From assembly GCA_021399445.1 (NCBI GenBank), contig JAJTUQ010000003.1, positions 7,812,001 through 7,876,000 on the forward strand: a stretch of 64,000 nt of DNA. Direction: 5' to 3'. The stretch is from Xylogone sp. PMI_703. Taxonomy: Eukaryota > Ascomycota > Leotiomycetes. Position 1 is the stretch's first letter; each line of letters opens with the position of its first letter. Positions 1 to 9,911 of this stretch are shown piece by piece. The translations under genes and the position numbers were made by a program. The notes under the pieces are model-generated. The model was not told the origin of the DNA, did not search any database, and saw nothing but the letters and a program-made list of their open reading frames with translations.

Positions 1-2640
1 GCAGGTTGGGTGAGGTGACTCTCTCCTAAAGTACGAGGTCGGCGCGTTGGCGGGAGCTCCGTAAAATCTGGGGTAAATCCGCGCGTGAGACCGGCCTCGA
101 CCGCCAAACGATCTCCCGTTGCCGTTTTGGGTCTTTCGTGATGCTGCTCGTACGCGGATCGCACATCTCCCTCATCGCATGGGCAACTCATCACAGACTA
201 CACGATATTGATTGCAAATCGAAGATGGTTGGCGTCGTCATGGCCTGGCATGGCTTGCGGCACAAGCTCTTCGCTTATTCCGTTTTCCCTCCATCATCTT
301 CTTCCTCTCTCCTCCTTCCCACTTCCCTCTTACCCTCTGCAGTCTAGACCATCCGGAACCTCGCCTTCTCATCCTCATACATTAGTATAAAGAGACTGCT
401 GCTATTGTTGGTTGTGATTCCAACAATAATCTCCCACTTGGCTTCTGCACTACTGATTCTGCAGGTCAACGGCACCGGTTCCAACATAGGTTCATGCACT
501 CAGTGGCAATGCTGCCTCGAAGTGTGGTGCGAAAGCGAGGAAAGGTACTAATGAAGGTTTCGTGCGGCGTCTGAATTGATCTCAATATCTTGGCACACTC
601 GCCTTCCTCATACGACCGTATGCTCCAGATTCGAGGGCAAGAAGCTGCTGATTCATCATCGAAATACGAGCGGCCGTGTTCCTCCCAATTGTTAGGCCAC
701 GGAGCTGCTTTACGAGTCACGACGGGGATTTTAATGTATGGCGTTACGTGGTCCGCACAGACGGACGGAGAGATATACCCTTTTCACCACATCAGACATG
801 CCTCCCTTGATATTATAAAATTACTACCGTCTTACCACGGCAACACGGGAGATCAAGCGGCCTTCTTGGAGGTTCTGTCTACTCGAGTGTACTTGACCTA
901 CTCATGCCTAGTTAGGAAGTAAGAGAGATCCATATCCGAGGATTTTACAGTAAGAAATGGTTATGGCCGGGGGGCTGCTCTTCAGTTAAAGTGTTGACGT
1001 CTCGGTCTACAACCCAGATATTAGCTATTCTGGCGTGCCGCAGCGAATTCCGGACCGATCTTTAGATAATTACCTGTGTAGGAGAAAACAAGCGCAGCTT
1101 CTGCCGGCAGGCATCTCGTAACCCAGTGCCTGAGAGAAATGCCGATTTGACACAGTCGCAGGTCATTAATCAGTGTAGGGGTAGGAGAGAATGTCCGATG
1201 CGCGGACCAACAGGTGAAGGAACCTACAGTAACACCAACAAAAGCCTTCAAGCCTCCTTTCTCCGCTACTGTACCCGCACCTGCACAGGATAGACGCTGT
1301 AATCGTTGTCCTAACGCCAATCTATCGCCCTTGCCGGGTGTATGCACGTCGTGTTACCGGCCTGGACCTTCGACTGCCGTCTGACAGAGGTGACATACGC
1401 CGTTACATCCGCGCTTTTGCAATCGCTAGACGTACAGTATGACGTGAGAACCTCGATGCTCCAATCTCCCTTCGTTGCGAAAATAAGCGTTATCCTCGAG
1501 GATCTTGAGAATTCGGCGCAAAGAAAAAGCAAAATCATAGGGTATTCGGAGGGGGCATGAAAACACCTTTACCAACACATTATACCCCCCTTCCATTGAT
1601 ACTCTCATCGGCGACACCGGGCAGATTCATCACCTGCATCTTTGCTTTCTCTATTGAGTTTGACACCTACTCTGTGCCGCATGTCACGGACAGGTGCTTG
1701 CTCACTAACAAGATAGCGTCTGGTCCTATGCGATCTCTGCCCTAGTGCGCACCCACTGGCTCTCTGCTTTAACGCGTAGGCGTGAAGCCTCCAGCAAGGG
1801 ACGCAAACCCTCTGCCGTGCTGCCAGTCAAGCCCTGTATTTTGGGTTTGCATGGCGCTTAGAATGCCGACGCAATTCGCTAGTGGTCCTTAGGCACTTAC
1901 CGTAGTGCCACCTCGAGCCTTCCCATCACCGCCGCACATACTACCAGCACTCTTATCGATAAAAACTCCAGCGTGATTGATCGGACTACTACTCGCTGTG
2001 TACTGGACCGAGTGTGGGAAATCCCGCCCTGCTTTGCTGGGCGCCGATATGCCTTACGGGATTCGAGTTGGGCCGTGGCGCGCCCGGAGCCTCCATCCAG
2101 CTGACGACCTCTGTGATATGGAAGCGGAAGTTTTTCTGTGAGTGATGTTGGTGGCCCTGTAAAACGAGGTCTTGTGGTCTCCTGGGAAAGATCTAGGGCT
2201 CCGTCAAATCCTTCCATGATCCGCAGAAGCCAAGAGACTGGGCCGCAGATTCGTCCCCTTTGGCATTCTGCTGCAGGGGAGGATTTTGTGTGAGGGGATG
2301 GGTTGTCTTCTGCGTTCCCAATCCTTGGAGAATAATGGGGGCTTTTCGGATCGTCCAATGCCCTTACATTCGTAGCCGTATTTTGGGGAATGCGACCTGT
2401 TCCTTTTGGCTGCTCGACACTAGCATCTTCTCGGGGCGGTGCAGATTAGGGGGCCAAAGTTGACGCATTATTCCAGAAACACGTACCTGACGTCCGCGCA
2501 TTGGCCCCAGACCCCCTGCGAGGAATCTTCGGCGAGCTTGGATTGCTTGCACGGAGCTACGCCCAACTGAGCGTTTCTTGTCTGGAAGTGTATTCAGAGC
2601 CCGACCTCTCCCCTTTGTTTCTTTGTGTCTATGTGCTCAT

Positions 2641-2671
2641 ATGTGTGTGTATGTGTGTGTGGGTGTGTGTC
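2641..2671. repeat. (TG)n microsatellite, interrupted
   Basis: An imperfect TG dinucleotide run with ATG and GGG interruptions lies between 2641 and 2671. It encodes no recognisable product. Confidence 0.85.
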
Positions 2672-3239
2672 TCGGAGGCAGTTGGATCTCTTGTCATCAC
2701 AGAGTAGAGTCGCTTGGCCCAGCATCAAATCTCCCTTTGCGCCGGGCAGAAGGCTAATAGCCAGTGGAGCTCTTCTCGAGTCTATAATATGCATCTCGAG
2801 CTATGGAGGAGGGGAAATATTGCGGCAAAAGTCGCAATAATTCCGTAGCTAGCATACCTAGTGCAATCGTAGTGCAGCAACTGCTGCCACGAAACGTAAA
2901 CGGACCGTACAAGCCCCGGGAGGGTAAGCTCCTCGCCGTTAGATATTGCAGTCTAACAAGCCAGCCCAGACGTGACGTTCGTTGGAAAAAAAAAATGTTG
3001 GTGATAGGCAGGCAAACGACCAATTAAGGAAAGCAAACGGCGTGGAAATTTGTAATTGCTCATTCGAGGTTGGACGTTGCTGGAGAAGGTGGAGTCCAGT
3101 CCCGGGTTGATGAATGAATCAATGAGCAAGTCGCGTCACGGACGTCCTGACTCCTGCTCCCTTACAGGTCCGCACAGAAAAGAAGGGATGTGTGGTGGTT
3201 CTGAAGGAAATTCAGGTCAGCCGTCGTATGTTGGCCACT

Positions 3240-3356
3240 GGTGGAGCTGTTGCTATGATTTTGTTATTAGTATTGTTGGTGGCAGTGGTTAGTTCGTTGC
3301 TGTTGCTCTTGCTATTGCAGTTATGGTGGTGCTTGTGGTGGTAGTGGTTGGTGGTC
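3240..3356. repeat. degenerate TTG/GTG trinucleotide-rich tract
   Basis: A low-complexity stretch made of TTG, GTG, GTT and GCT triplets. It gives Asn/His-rich or Leu/Val-rich nonsense frames on the two strands, which explains the short open frames over it. Confidence 0.75.
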
Positions 3357-4887
3357 CTCCGCCGCTCAGCTGCCTGGGCTGCCAGATCTTGCACGCCTGG
3401 GCCTTGCTGCGGAGATAGCGTAGGTGCCGCACGGCAGCGAGATTCAGCACCCAGCAGCACCCGTCATCAGGGCCTGTTCGCGCTCTCTCTCTGTGTGTGT
3501 GCCTGTGTCTCTGATCCTCTCTCAGACACTCGGTGGAGAGAGTAAAACTGGTGGATTATGGATTAATTACTGCGCGCTGGGCAACATCTACGAGACGCAT
3601 CGAAGTTCATCTTAGCATCATGCCTTCCCGCCCCCGTGCCCGAGGCTCTAAACGGCCGCTGGGCTCTCCAGGTGTTGCTAGCGAACAGTGAGCCGCGAGA
3701 TCGAATCGGATTGTCGCCAGATCATTGGCTTTCGATTAACTACTGCCGTTGCAGCAGCTGTTGCGCTGATACCCTGTCAGTGCGCGCGCCGCCCCAAGAA
3801 GCTAATACCGGACAGCGACCACCCTTTTTTCCCTCCCTCTCGTGCCTCTCTCTATCTGACGGCCCCCCAGGCAAAAAAGCGCCCCCCTCCCCCCGAACGT
3901 GCGCAGGCAAATGGAGGCAGGTTGGACGGTACGAAAAAGAGTCCTGCCAGACAACTGCGCTCCTTGCAGCCAACCGGTGGATCTCTCTTTTCCCAATCCT
4001 GCCCAGGGCCCCAATGTGAGAGGGCCTGCCCATGTGAGCCCTTCAATGGCGGCTGCTTCCAAAACCTTGTCAGCACCAAGTCTCCTCCTCCTCCCCCTTC
4101 CTTGTCCGCCCTGCCAGACAATTCTGTGTGTTCATCAGCTCCCAGACTACTTGAACCTGCTCCCCCTTTAGAGCCAACAGGTTTTGGCACGGATGCGGGC
4201 AGTTGTTTGTTGGTTGTAAACTGGGAGTGCCCGGCCTGGTACTTCTTTTGGGTGTGCGCTGCAAGTTCAATCCCCAACTCAAGTCAACTCATCACATCCC
4301 GAACGGATAGCGAACTACAAACGAGGACACGCGCAGGGCATATCTGTTATTTTTTTTTCTTTTCTTGCGTTGTTGTGTTGCTACCTCACATGAGGGATGG
4401 CAAACAACGACGGCTCGAATTAACCTGAACACCAACACCTCGACCGCCGAATGCTATGACAGCAAAGTATAAAGCATCGTGCCGACGCTGAGAGAACTGG
4501 AGGATATCTTTTCAAGGTCGGCATCGAACACTTGGAACCGCGCCACAAAAGACTCGCTATCAAGAGAGCCATCGAAGATATAAACTTTTGCATTTCTTCC
4601 TGAAAACCGCCCTTCCAGACTTTGGGATAACCTACCTTGTCTAGGCTCGGATTGATACTCTGGTATGTCTGTCCAACTGCCCTGCACGGCTTATGTGCCA
4701 TCCGAAGCGCTTGACATACACGCCGCAAGTATGGTTCCTCGAGTGTGTGACACTGGCTGACCCTTACGCAAAGTCGCAGTTACTGTTAAGGACGGTTCAA
4801 CTTATATTTTTTTTAAAAGGACCCGATAAGCTCGGACCAATCTACCTTAGCACCTAAACTTCCTCAGCGTGTCACGGTACCGTCAAC

Positions 4888-5043
4888 ATGTGCAACCGGT
4901 ACATTTACGTTTACACCTGCGGCCACCAAACTGTTACGTTTGTGGAATGTGCAAAGGCTAAAGCTGATAGAACACGCCCATGCAGCGTGAGAGACCGTGT
5001 TGAGAAACAGGATGGCGTCTGTGAGAACTGCGCAGGTGGATAA
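4888..5043 (+). CDS. small cysteine-rich protein, 51 aa (CGH motif)
   Basis: A complete single-exon frame from ATG 4888 to TAA 5041-5043. The product starts Met-Cys-Asn-Arg-Tyr and carries a Thr-Cys-Gly-His motif at residues 10-13, with further cysteines at 2, 21, 32, 45 and 48. The Cys-X-X-Cys at 45-48 together with Cys11/His13 looks able to bind a zinc ion. From memory, many filamentous ascomycetes carry small proteins opening with a Met-Cys-X-Arg-Tyr...Cys-Gly-His pattern and having no assigned role; I could not check this by search. A CCAAT-type box lies about 50 bp upstream (ggaccaatc). Nothing in the neighbourhood suggests a function. It could be a first exon of something longer, or fortuitous, but the cysteine spacing argues against chance. 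Confidence 0.55.
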   Translation: MCNRYIYVYTCGHQTVTFVECAKAKADRTRPCSVRDRVEKQDGVCENCAGG

Positions 5044-5678
5044 TGTAGGTTTTTCTCGTGACAGAGCTCCTTTATCTCCACAGTTTGTTATTTTTTGTTT
5101 TAATTTCCTTTCCATTTCTTCTCCATTTTCTCTCTGAACAAGTTGCTAATCACGATCTAGACCTAATTGCCCGCACCAATTTCTATGGATGCGGGTATTG
5201 GCGGGAACCTCTCTCTTTTGTATGATGAGATTCTGGGCTCAAGGTCAACTATGAAAGATGCTGCGAGCATCATGAGAGCTAATAACTGCCAGCAAAAGGG
5301 GGGGATTACGAGACTGGTGATTTCTCCAGATTAGCTCTAGGAAAATGGTGCGGGAACATCTGTATGCGTCCAGCATATTTGGGAGTTTGGGTTTAGGGTC
5401 TCATTTCGGTACAAAGTCTAAGGAAGGTCCGCTATTACGTAGCATTTCGATCCTCCTGTCATTCAGAATATCAGCAATATCATATTTACCCGTTGCGGCG
5501 CAGCCAATTTCGTGAGCTTGTGATGACGGAAATGACGTTACGTGGCATGATACTCCTCTCACTCATCCTTTGCCAGAGCCTGCTCTTCCTGCATGAACTT
5601 ATGAGGTTTGAATGCAACAGTTGGGCACCAACAATCTGATCTGCATTAGGGTCTTACACAACGAAAGAAACGGTAATT
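5044..5678. other. intergenic, no feature seen
   Basis: 635 bp between the small Cys-rich frame and the 3' end of the minus-strand gene at 5679. No open frame of interest, repeat or RNA gene was seen. Confidence 0.5.
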
Positions 5679-6372
5679 CTAGAGGCCAATGAGGAATCTG
5701 CAGTCATCAGCTGAGTAATTGCAATTGCCACCAAAGTTGAGGGTAGTCCCCCCTAACACGAGGAGGCCGAGCATAAACTCGGTGGCCGAGATGGTTCCTG
5801 CGCCTCCATCCCGCAGCCAGTGTACAAAGGACGGATTCACCCGCGTATAGTATTTGGCCGAGAAATACGGGCCGTAATTGTGGCGAGTGAGACTGGAGCG
5901 TACGTCCATTGTGACCCGGTATGCATGGAGTATCGATGTTCTGGGCGGACTTGTAGTTGTTAGTTTTGAGGAGCCAATGTAGCGAGATGAAAGCTCTCCT
6001 CCTTTGGAGCTCCAGGGGATGGCAGGTCGTACCCTGGCTCGTGCATATGTATACGTGGGATTTGGGTCCGATACAATCATGTGATGGACGCTAGATGATC
6101 TCATGTCTGTGATAGTCGAGAGGCGTTTGTTGGAAGTGATAGAAGGAGGCCATGCCTATTTGGATTATTGTTTGTACGTTGAGTGACGGTCTTACGGGCT
6201 GATCGAGCCGCAAAGGCAGTGGCAGGTTCGGACGGATGCTGCCACACTTGAAAAGGGCTTTTTCCCAATAGGAGACTGGACGCAACCCCTCTCCAGTGAA
6301 TATTGCAGACGGCGGATTAAGGAATGAAGTATAGCCAACCAATAGGATACAAGGATAGCCATATGGTAGCAT
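5679..6372 (-). CDS. unknown protein, two exons, 217 aa
   Basis: Model: exon 1 6372-6196 (ATG at 6372), a 40 bp intron 6195-6156 (donor GTAAGA, acceptor AATAG), exon 2 6155-5679 (TAG). The two frames join in phase 0 after Leu-Asp-Gln-Pro. The second exon has coding-like composition with C- or T-ending codons. Residues near the C-terminus read His-Asn-Tyr-Gly-Pro-Tyr-Phe, then a Phe-Val-His-Trp-Leu-Arg stretch and an Asn-Cys-Asn-Tyr...Asp-Asp-Cys end. I do not recognise a family. There is no clear signal peptide or membrane segment apart from a weakly hydrophobic first 20 residues. The start is uncertain: an upstream exon could exist. The intron is at the short end for fungi, so a pseudogene or an error in this model is possible. 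Confidence 0.45.
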
Positions 6373-7531
6373 TCATTGGCTTTGGAGAGGTCCAATATCG
6401 TACTACTTCAATCGTTACATGCTGACAATGACATCAGCGACAGATTGTAGAAGGAGTCCGTAGTTTTGCTCTGGCGGTTGTGACGATGTAGCCGAGCCAT
6501 ACGTGGTTGACGGCGCGTAAATACATGCAAAGGATGGCCGCCGCCCGCATGCCGACCAGGTTCAAGGGCGGTTGCAACGTGAATGATGTGCATTGCATGC
6601 AGCTGTGGGCGCCCTGCGGCTATGAGCCGAGCCGTACTCCAGCCACAAGAGCTGGAGAGGGGGGGAAACCATTAGGCAACCTGGTTGCTGTTGTTGGTTG
6701 GTTGGCTGTTGGTTGGCAGGAGAGACCGCCCTTTTGCCAGTCTGTGGCTGCCTCCATCCTGGTGCGTAAGCGGGGCAGGCGCTGAGACGCCGAGATCCAT
6801 GGCAGCTGGCTTGGAGGGAAGACAACCAGGAAGAGATAAGAGAGCCAAAGTACGTACTCTGTATCTTTGCGTCGGCTCACCGCAAGAATGAACTCGAGAT
6901 GAGTGAAACAGACGAATAAGGAAAATGAGTTGTTACTATCTGAATTGCAACGTCGAATTCAATGTGAAGAAAAGTTCATATTCCTCTCAAAATCCAGATT
7001 GTATCCAGGGGCCTTGCAGTTTTGAGAGCTCCAAGTCCTCCATTTCGCACACGGTAGAGCCGGTATTCGTGATCTATCAGACCCCAATTCCGGATATGAC
7101 CAATAGGAAATTTGGGATTGTGGGATTAGTTCTTATCCACAAACTATCCAATTAGTCAAGAGCACTATAGCCAGTTATGGCATTTGCTCTGAAAAACTGG
7201 AAGAATAATTGTGTAAAGTTGTCTTAATGCTCAGAAAACCAATGAAAGGTGATGAAAGGGGGAAGCCCAGCCAGCTGGGAATAACGGTTCCCGAGTGGCC
7301 AGTTTCTGGTGCCGCCTGAGGCATAATTCCAGGGCTGCTTTTAAGGCACCAACATCCTAACGCTCAGACCCGTGACAATCAGCCTCTTCATGAAATCACC
7401 ATGAGATGCTTTCAGCTGACTACAAGTTTGCAGCTTGGAAAACGCATATGAAACATGTAACATGAACTGCAGCAATAAAGATTTCGAGAGACAACCTACC
7501 TGATATACTTGTCTCCCTTTAACACAATCAA
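6373..7531. other. intergenic region upstream of mdm12
   Basis: 1.16 kb with no supported gene. Open frames at 6507-6825 overlap each other on both strands in a GC-rich patch with repeated GGTTG units (near 6688-6716), which explains them. A 76-codon ATG frame at 6925-7155 has no recognisable features. The last few hundred bases presumably hold the mdm12 promoter. Confidence 0.5.
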
Positions 7532-8746
7532 ATGTCAATTGACCTGAACTGGGAGGTTCTGACAACTGGGCCAGATGGTCTAGCATTGGCGGAAAAGATC
7601 CGGGACTTTGTTCACGAGAAGTTTCAGATGGTGCCACTCCCTAGATTTGTTCAGTCTGTGAAGGTACATACCTTTGAATTCGGATCTGTGGCCCCAGAAA
7701 TTGAACTGAAGGATATTTGTGATCCGCTGCCCGACTTTTATGAGGATACGGATGAGACTAGCGAGAGCGAGGAAGAGGAAGAAGATGGTAAGAGATGGCA
7801 GACTAGAGGTACTCCTCGCGCTCCTCGCGCAACGCAGGAGAGAGAAAGGCTAGACAAAAATGACCTCGACACAACTCTCCCAAGAATGCGCGGACTGGGC
7901 GGTTTTGGAGATCGTCTTAGTCCTTTTCTCGGTACCAACACCCCCGGCATTCCTGGGGGTACATCAAATCTCAACTATTTCCATTCCCATCTTGCTTCAG
8001 GGTTACCAGGAACGAGGACTCCCCTCGCGGCAGTGGCTGGCGCTCATATGCCAAACGGTTGGCAAGATTATCCGAATTTCCATGAACGTAGGCTCGGCCA
8101 TCGGCACACTCCAAGTGGAAGTTCTATATCACCACCTTCTACCACAGATCCAGCAAGAACCCTACATGAGCGTTCTAGTGTTTCCACCTTACCTCCTTCA
8201 AATGTAGCGTCAAGACCACAAACTAGAGAAGGGCCACCAGCGGACAGCGAGAATCCTGTTGCTGCAGAAGAACCGCTGTCCCCACCGCACCATTTTCGAG
8301 AACCGAGGGTCGAGGATCTTCAGACCGTATTCAGGGTGCGATATTCTGGAGATGTCAGGCTCTCCCTTACAGCCGAAATATTTCTGGACTACCCCATGCC
8401 AAGCTTTGTGAGGATACCAGTTAAACTAAATGTTACGGGCATGTCATTTGATGGAGTAGCCATTCTAGCTTACATACGAAGGAAAGCACACTTCTGCTTC
8501 CTGTCACCAGAGGATGCAAATACTGCAATTGGTCCAAGTGAGCAGAGTGAAGCTGAGGTTGCAAGCAACATGAAACTAGGAGGACTGATACATGAGATCA
8601 AAGTAGAGAGCGAGATTGGGCAGAGGGAAAATGGAAAACAAGTGCTCAAGAATGTAGGAAAGGTGGAGAGATTTGTCCTTGAACAGGTCACTCGCATTTT
8701 CGAGGATGAATTTGTATATCCTAGTTTTTGGACGTTCCTAGTATAA
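7532..8746 (+). CDS. mdm12: Mdm12, ERMES complex subunit
   Basis: Intron-less 404-residue protein. Mdm12 is a soluble subunit of the ERMES tether between ER and mitochondria, carrying an SMP lipid-binding domain that moves phospholipids together with Mmm1, Mdm34 and Mdm10. The diagnostic N-terminus (Met-Ser-Ile-Asp-Leu-Asn-Trp) is present, followed by the Pro-Asp-Gly...Leu-Ala-Glu helix and a Val-Pro-Leu-Pro-Arg-Phe motif near residue 35. An acidic Glu-rich linker sits at about residues 72-86, a long disordered Pro/Ser-rich insert follows to about 245, and the SMP fold resumes to the C-terminal Tyr-Pro-Ser-Phe-Trp. The start is the ATG of that conserved N-terminus. It is convergent with vps28, 133 bp away. 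Length and motif order fit filamentous fungal Mdm12. Confidence 0.95.
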   Translation: MSIDLNWEVLTTGPDGLALAEKIRDFVHEKFQMVPLPRFVQSVKVHTFEFGSVAPEIELKDICDPLPDFYEDTDETSESEEEEEDGKRWQTRGTPRAPRATQERERLDKNDLDTTLPRMRGLGGFGDRLSPFLGTNTPGIPGGTSNLNYFHSHLASGLPGTRTPLAAVAGAHMPNGWQDYPNFHERRLGHRHTPSGSSISPPSTTDPARTLHERSSVSTLPPSNVASRPQTREGPPADSENPVAAEEPLSPPHHFREPRVEDLQTVFRVRYSGDVRLSLTAEIFLDYPMPSFVRIPVKLNVTGMSFDGVAILAYIRRKAHFCFLSPEDANTAIGPSEQSEAEVASNMKLGGLIHEIKVESEIGQRENGKQVLKNVGKVERFVLEQVTRIFEDEFVYPSFWTFLV

Positions 8747-8879
8747 GCCTGATAGCTAGTGCTGCGAGGGAACTTAGAGTGCTTAGTAAAATACACTTAG
8801 CACCACCAACTCCGCGCTATACTATCCAACCGTGTCTATGTAAACCATGAATACGAAACAAAAGACATTGTAGACTTTA

Positions 8880-9688
8880 CTATCGAAGAGTCGCTTTGAA
8901 TCCTTGATACGCGGAATTCATGTCCAATTCCAATTCTCTCGCTTGATCTTCCGATAACTCCTCAGTAGCTTTCATTTGATTCAGTGCGATAAGCCATTGC
9001 ACAATTTTCCCCCGGCCTTCGAAATCACTATCGGTCACTTTGTTGACGGATTGTATGACATCGGATAGTAGCGGATGTAACTGGTCTTTTGCAAGTAACC
9101 CAAGTTTGAGCGCGTCGAGGAATGTTATAAAGTCCTGCGTCGCCTCGAGAATGAGAGTACCGCTTGGGCCGTTACCTCCACTACTGCTCGGAGCTGCGTG
9201 CGAAGGTGCTGTAACTGTGCTGGGAAGACCTATTCTGATCCGTTCTGTAGCTCGAGGAACTTCCATCTATTTTAATCAGTTTTGCAAATTAACTAACTTT
9301 GAATGATTTCAAACTTACATCCCATTCATTCTTGAAGGTTTCCAAGTCAACGAACTCAGCAGCAACGGCATCATCTGCTAGAATTGCCTTGTATTGCTTC
9401 AGCAGCCGGTCGCATATCTCGGTATACTCCGATTCGGAAACTGCATCTTTGAGGTAGGCTTTTTCTAGCCCATCTAAAGTAACGATGATAGAGAATACTT
9501 CCGCAAGAGAGTCTTGGAGGTCGCGTTCAGCTCTGGTTTCAGTGAGTTTGACTTCCTAGATCCCGTCAGAGGAGTCGAACATAATCTAATTACGGACTTA
9601 CCTCGTCAAGATTTATAGTTGCTGATAGTGTAGTATTTGGAACATAGCTGTGAGGTGTAGGCGCGTACGCCTGTCTATTTTGGTACAT
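8880..9688 (-). CDS. vps28: Vps28, ESCRT-I subunit (3 exons)
   Basis: Exons 9688-9602, 9555-9319 and 9266-8880 give 236 residues. Donors are GTAAGT, acceptors CTAG and ATAG, all phase 0. Vps28 is the ESCRT-I subunit that links the Vps23 core to ESCRT-II (Vps36) in endosomal sorting of ubiquitinated cargo. The conserved Asn-Leu-Asp-Glu-Glu-Val-Lys-Leu segment spans the first splice junction, followed by the coiled N-terminal headpiece; exon 3 carries the Arg-Ala-Thr-Glu-Arg motif and the C-terminal four-helix bundle. The start gives the typical fungal opening Met-Tyr-Gln-Asn-Arg. It is divergent from noc2 across 223 bp. Confidence 0.93.
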
Positions 9689-9911
9689 TCTAGCTATGGG
9701 GATGTTGAGCTTTAGGTAGCTCTCCACCTGCGGGGCTGATATCAATCGGGGCACCTGGAGCGCTCACCGCCTTCGAGCTGACAGGATGGGTTTAGCTTAT
9801 CTACTAGCGCAAGAAATTATCTGCGCAGATACGAAAGTTTCTGGCTCGTCTAGGTTTAAGAAGCATCCAAATTGATTTCTCCAGCGCAGTTCCTGGAGGA
9901 TCTACAACGCA
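9689..9911. promoter_or_regulatory. shared divergent promoter vps28/noc2
   Basis: Only 223 bp separate the two start codons, so this stretch must hold both core promoters and 5' leaders. No clear TATA box was seen; specific sites are not claimed. Confidence 0.6.

Larger units (their letters stand above)
1..4887. other. gene-free stretch, no convincing coding region
   Basis: Nearly 5 kb in which I find no gene I can support. Open frames are short, usually start at non-ATG codons and do not join across plausible splice sites. Roughly 3600-4440 is C/T-rich and resembles a fungal promoter/5' leader (runs of CCTCTC, C-tracts near 3880, TC-rich flanks), but the only ATG at its end opens an 8-codon frame (near 4396) and no gene follows. 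A minus-strand frame at 4454-4687 has a slightly protein-like composition, but I recognise no domain. Two simple-sequence patches are listed separately. Confidence 0.55.

Noticed and set aside
3688..4428. 246-codon plus-strand open frame
   Set aside because: Starts at GTG, Pro/Ser-rich without domains, overlapped by several minus-strand frames in the same C/T-rich block; looks like low-stop promoter DNA.
4420..4728. Minus-strand frames with a possible 36 bp intron
   Set aside because: Two alternative frames, implausibly short intron, no recognisable product.
6925..7155. 76-codon ATG frame upstream of mdm12
   Set aside because: No domain, signal peptide or Cys pattern; isolated in intergenic DNA.
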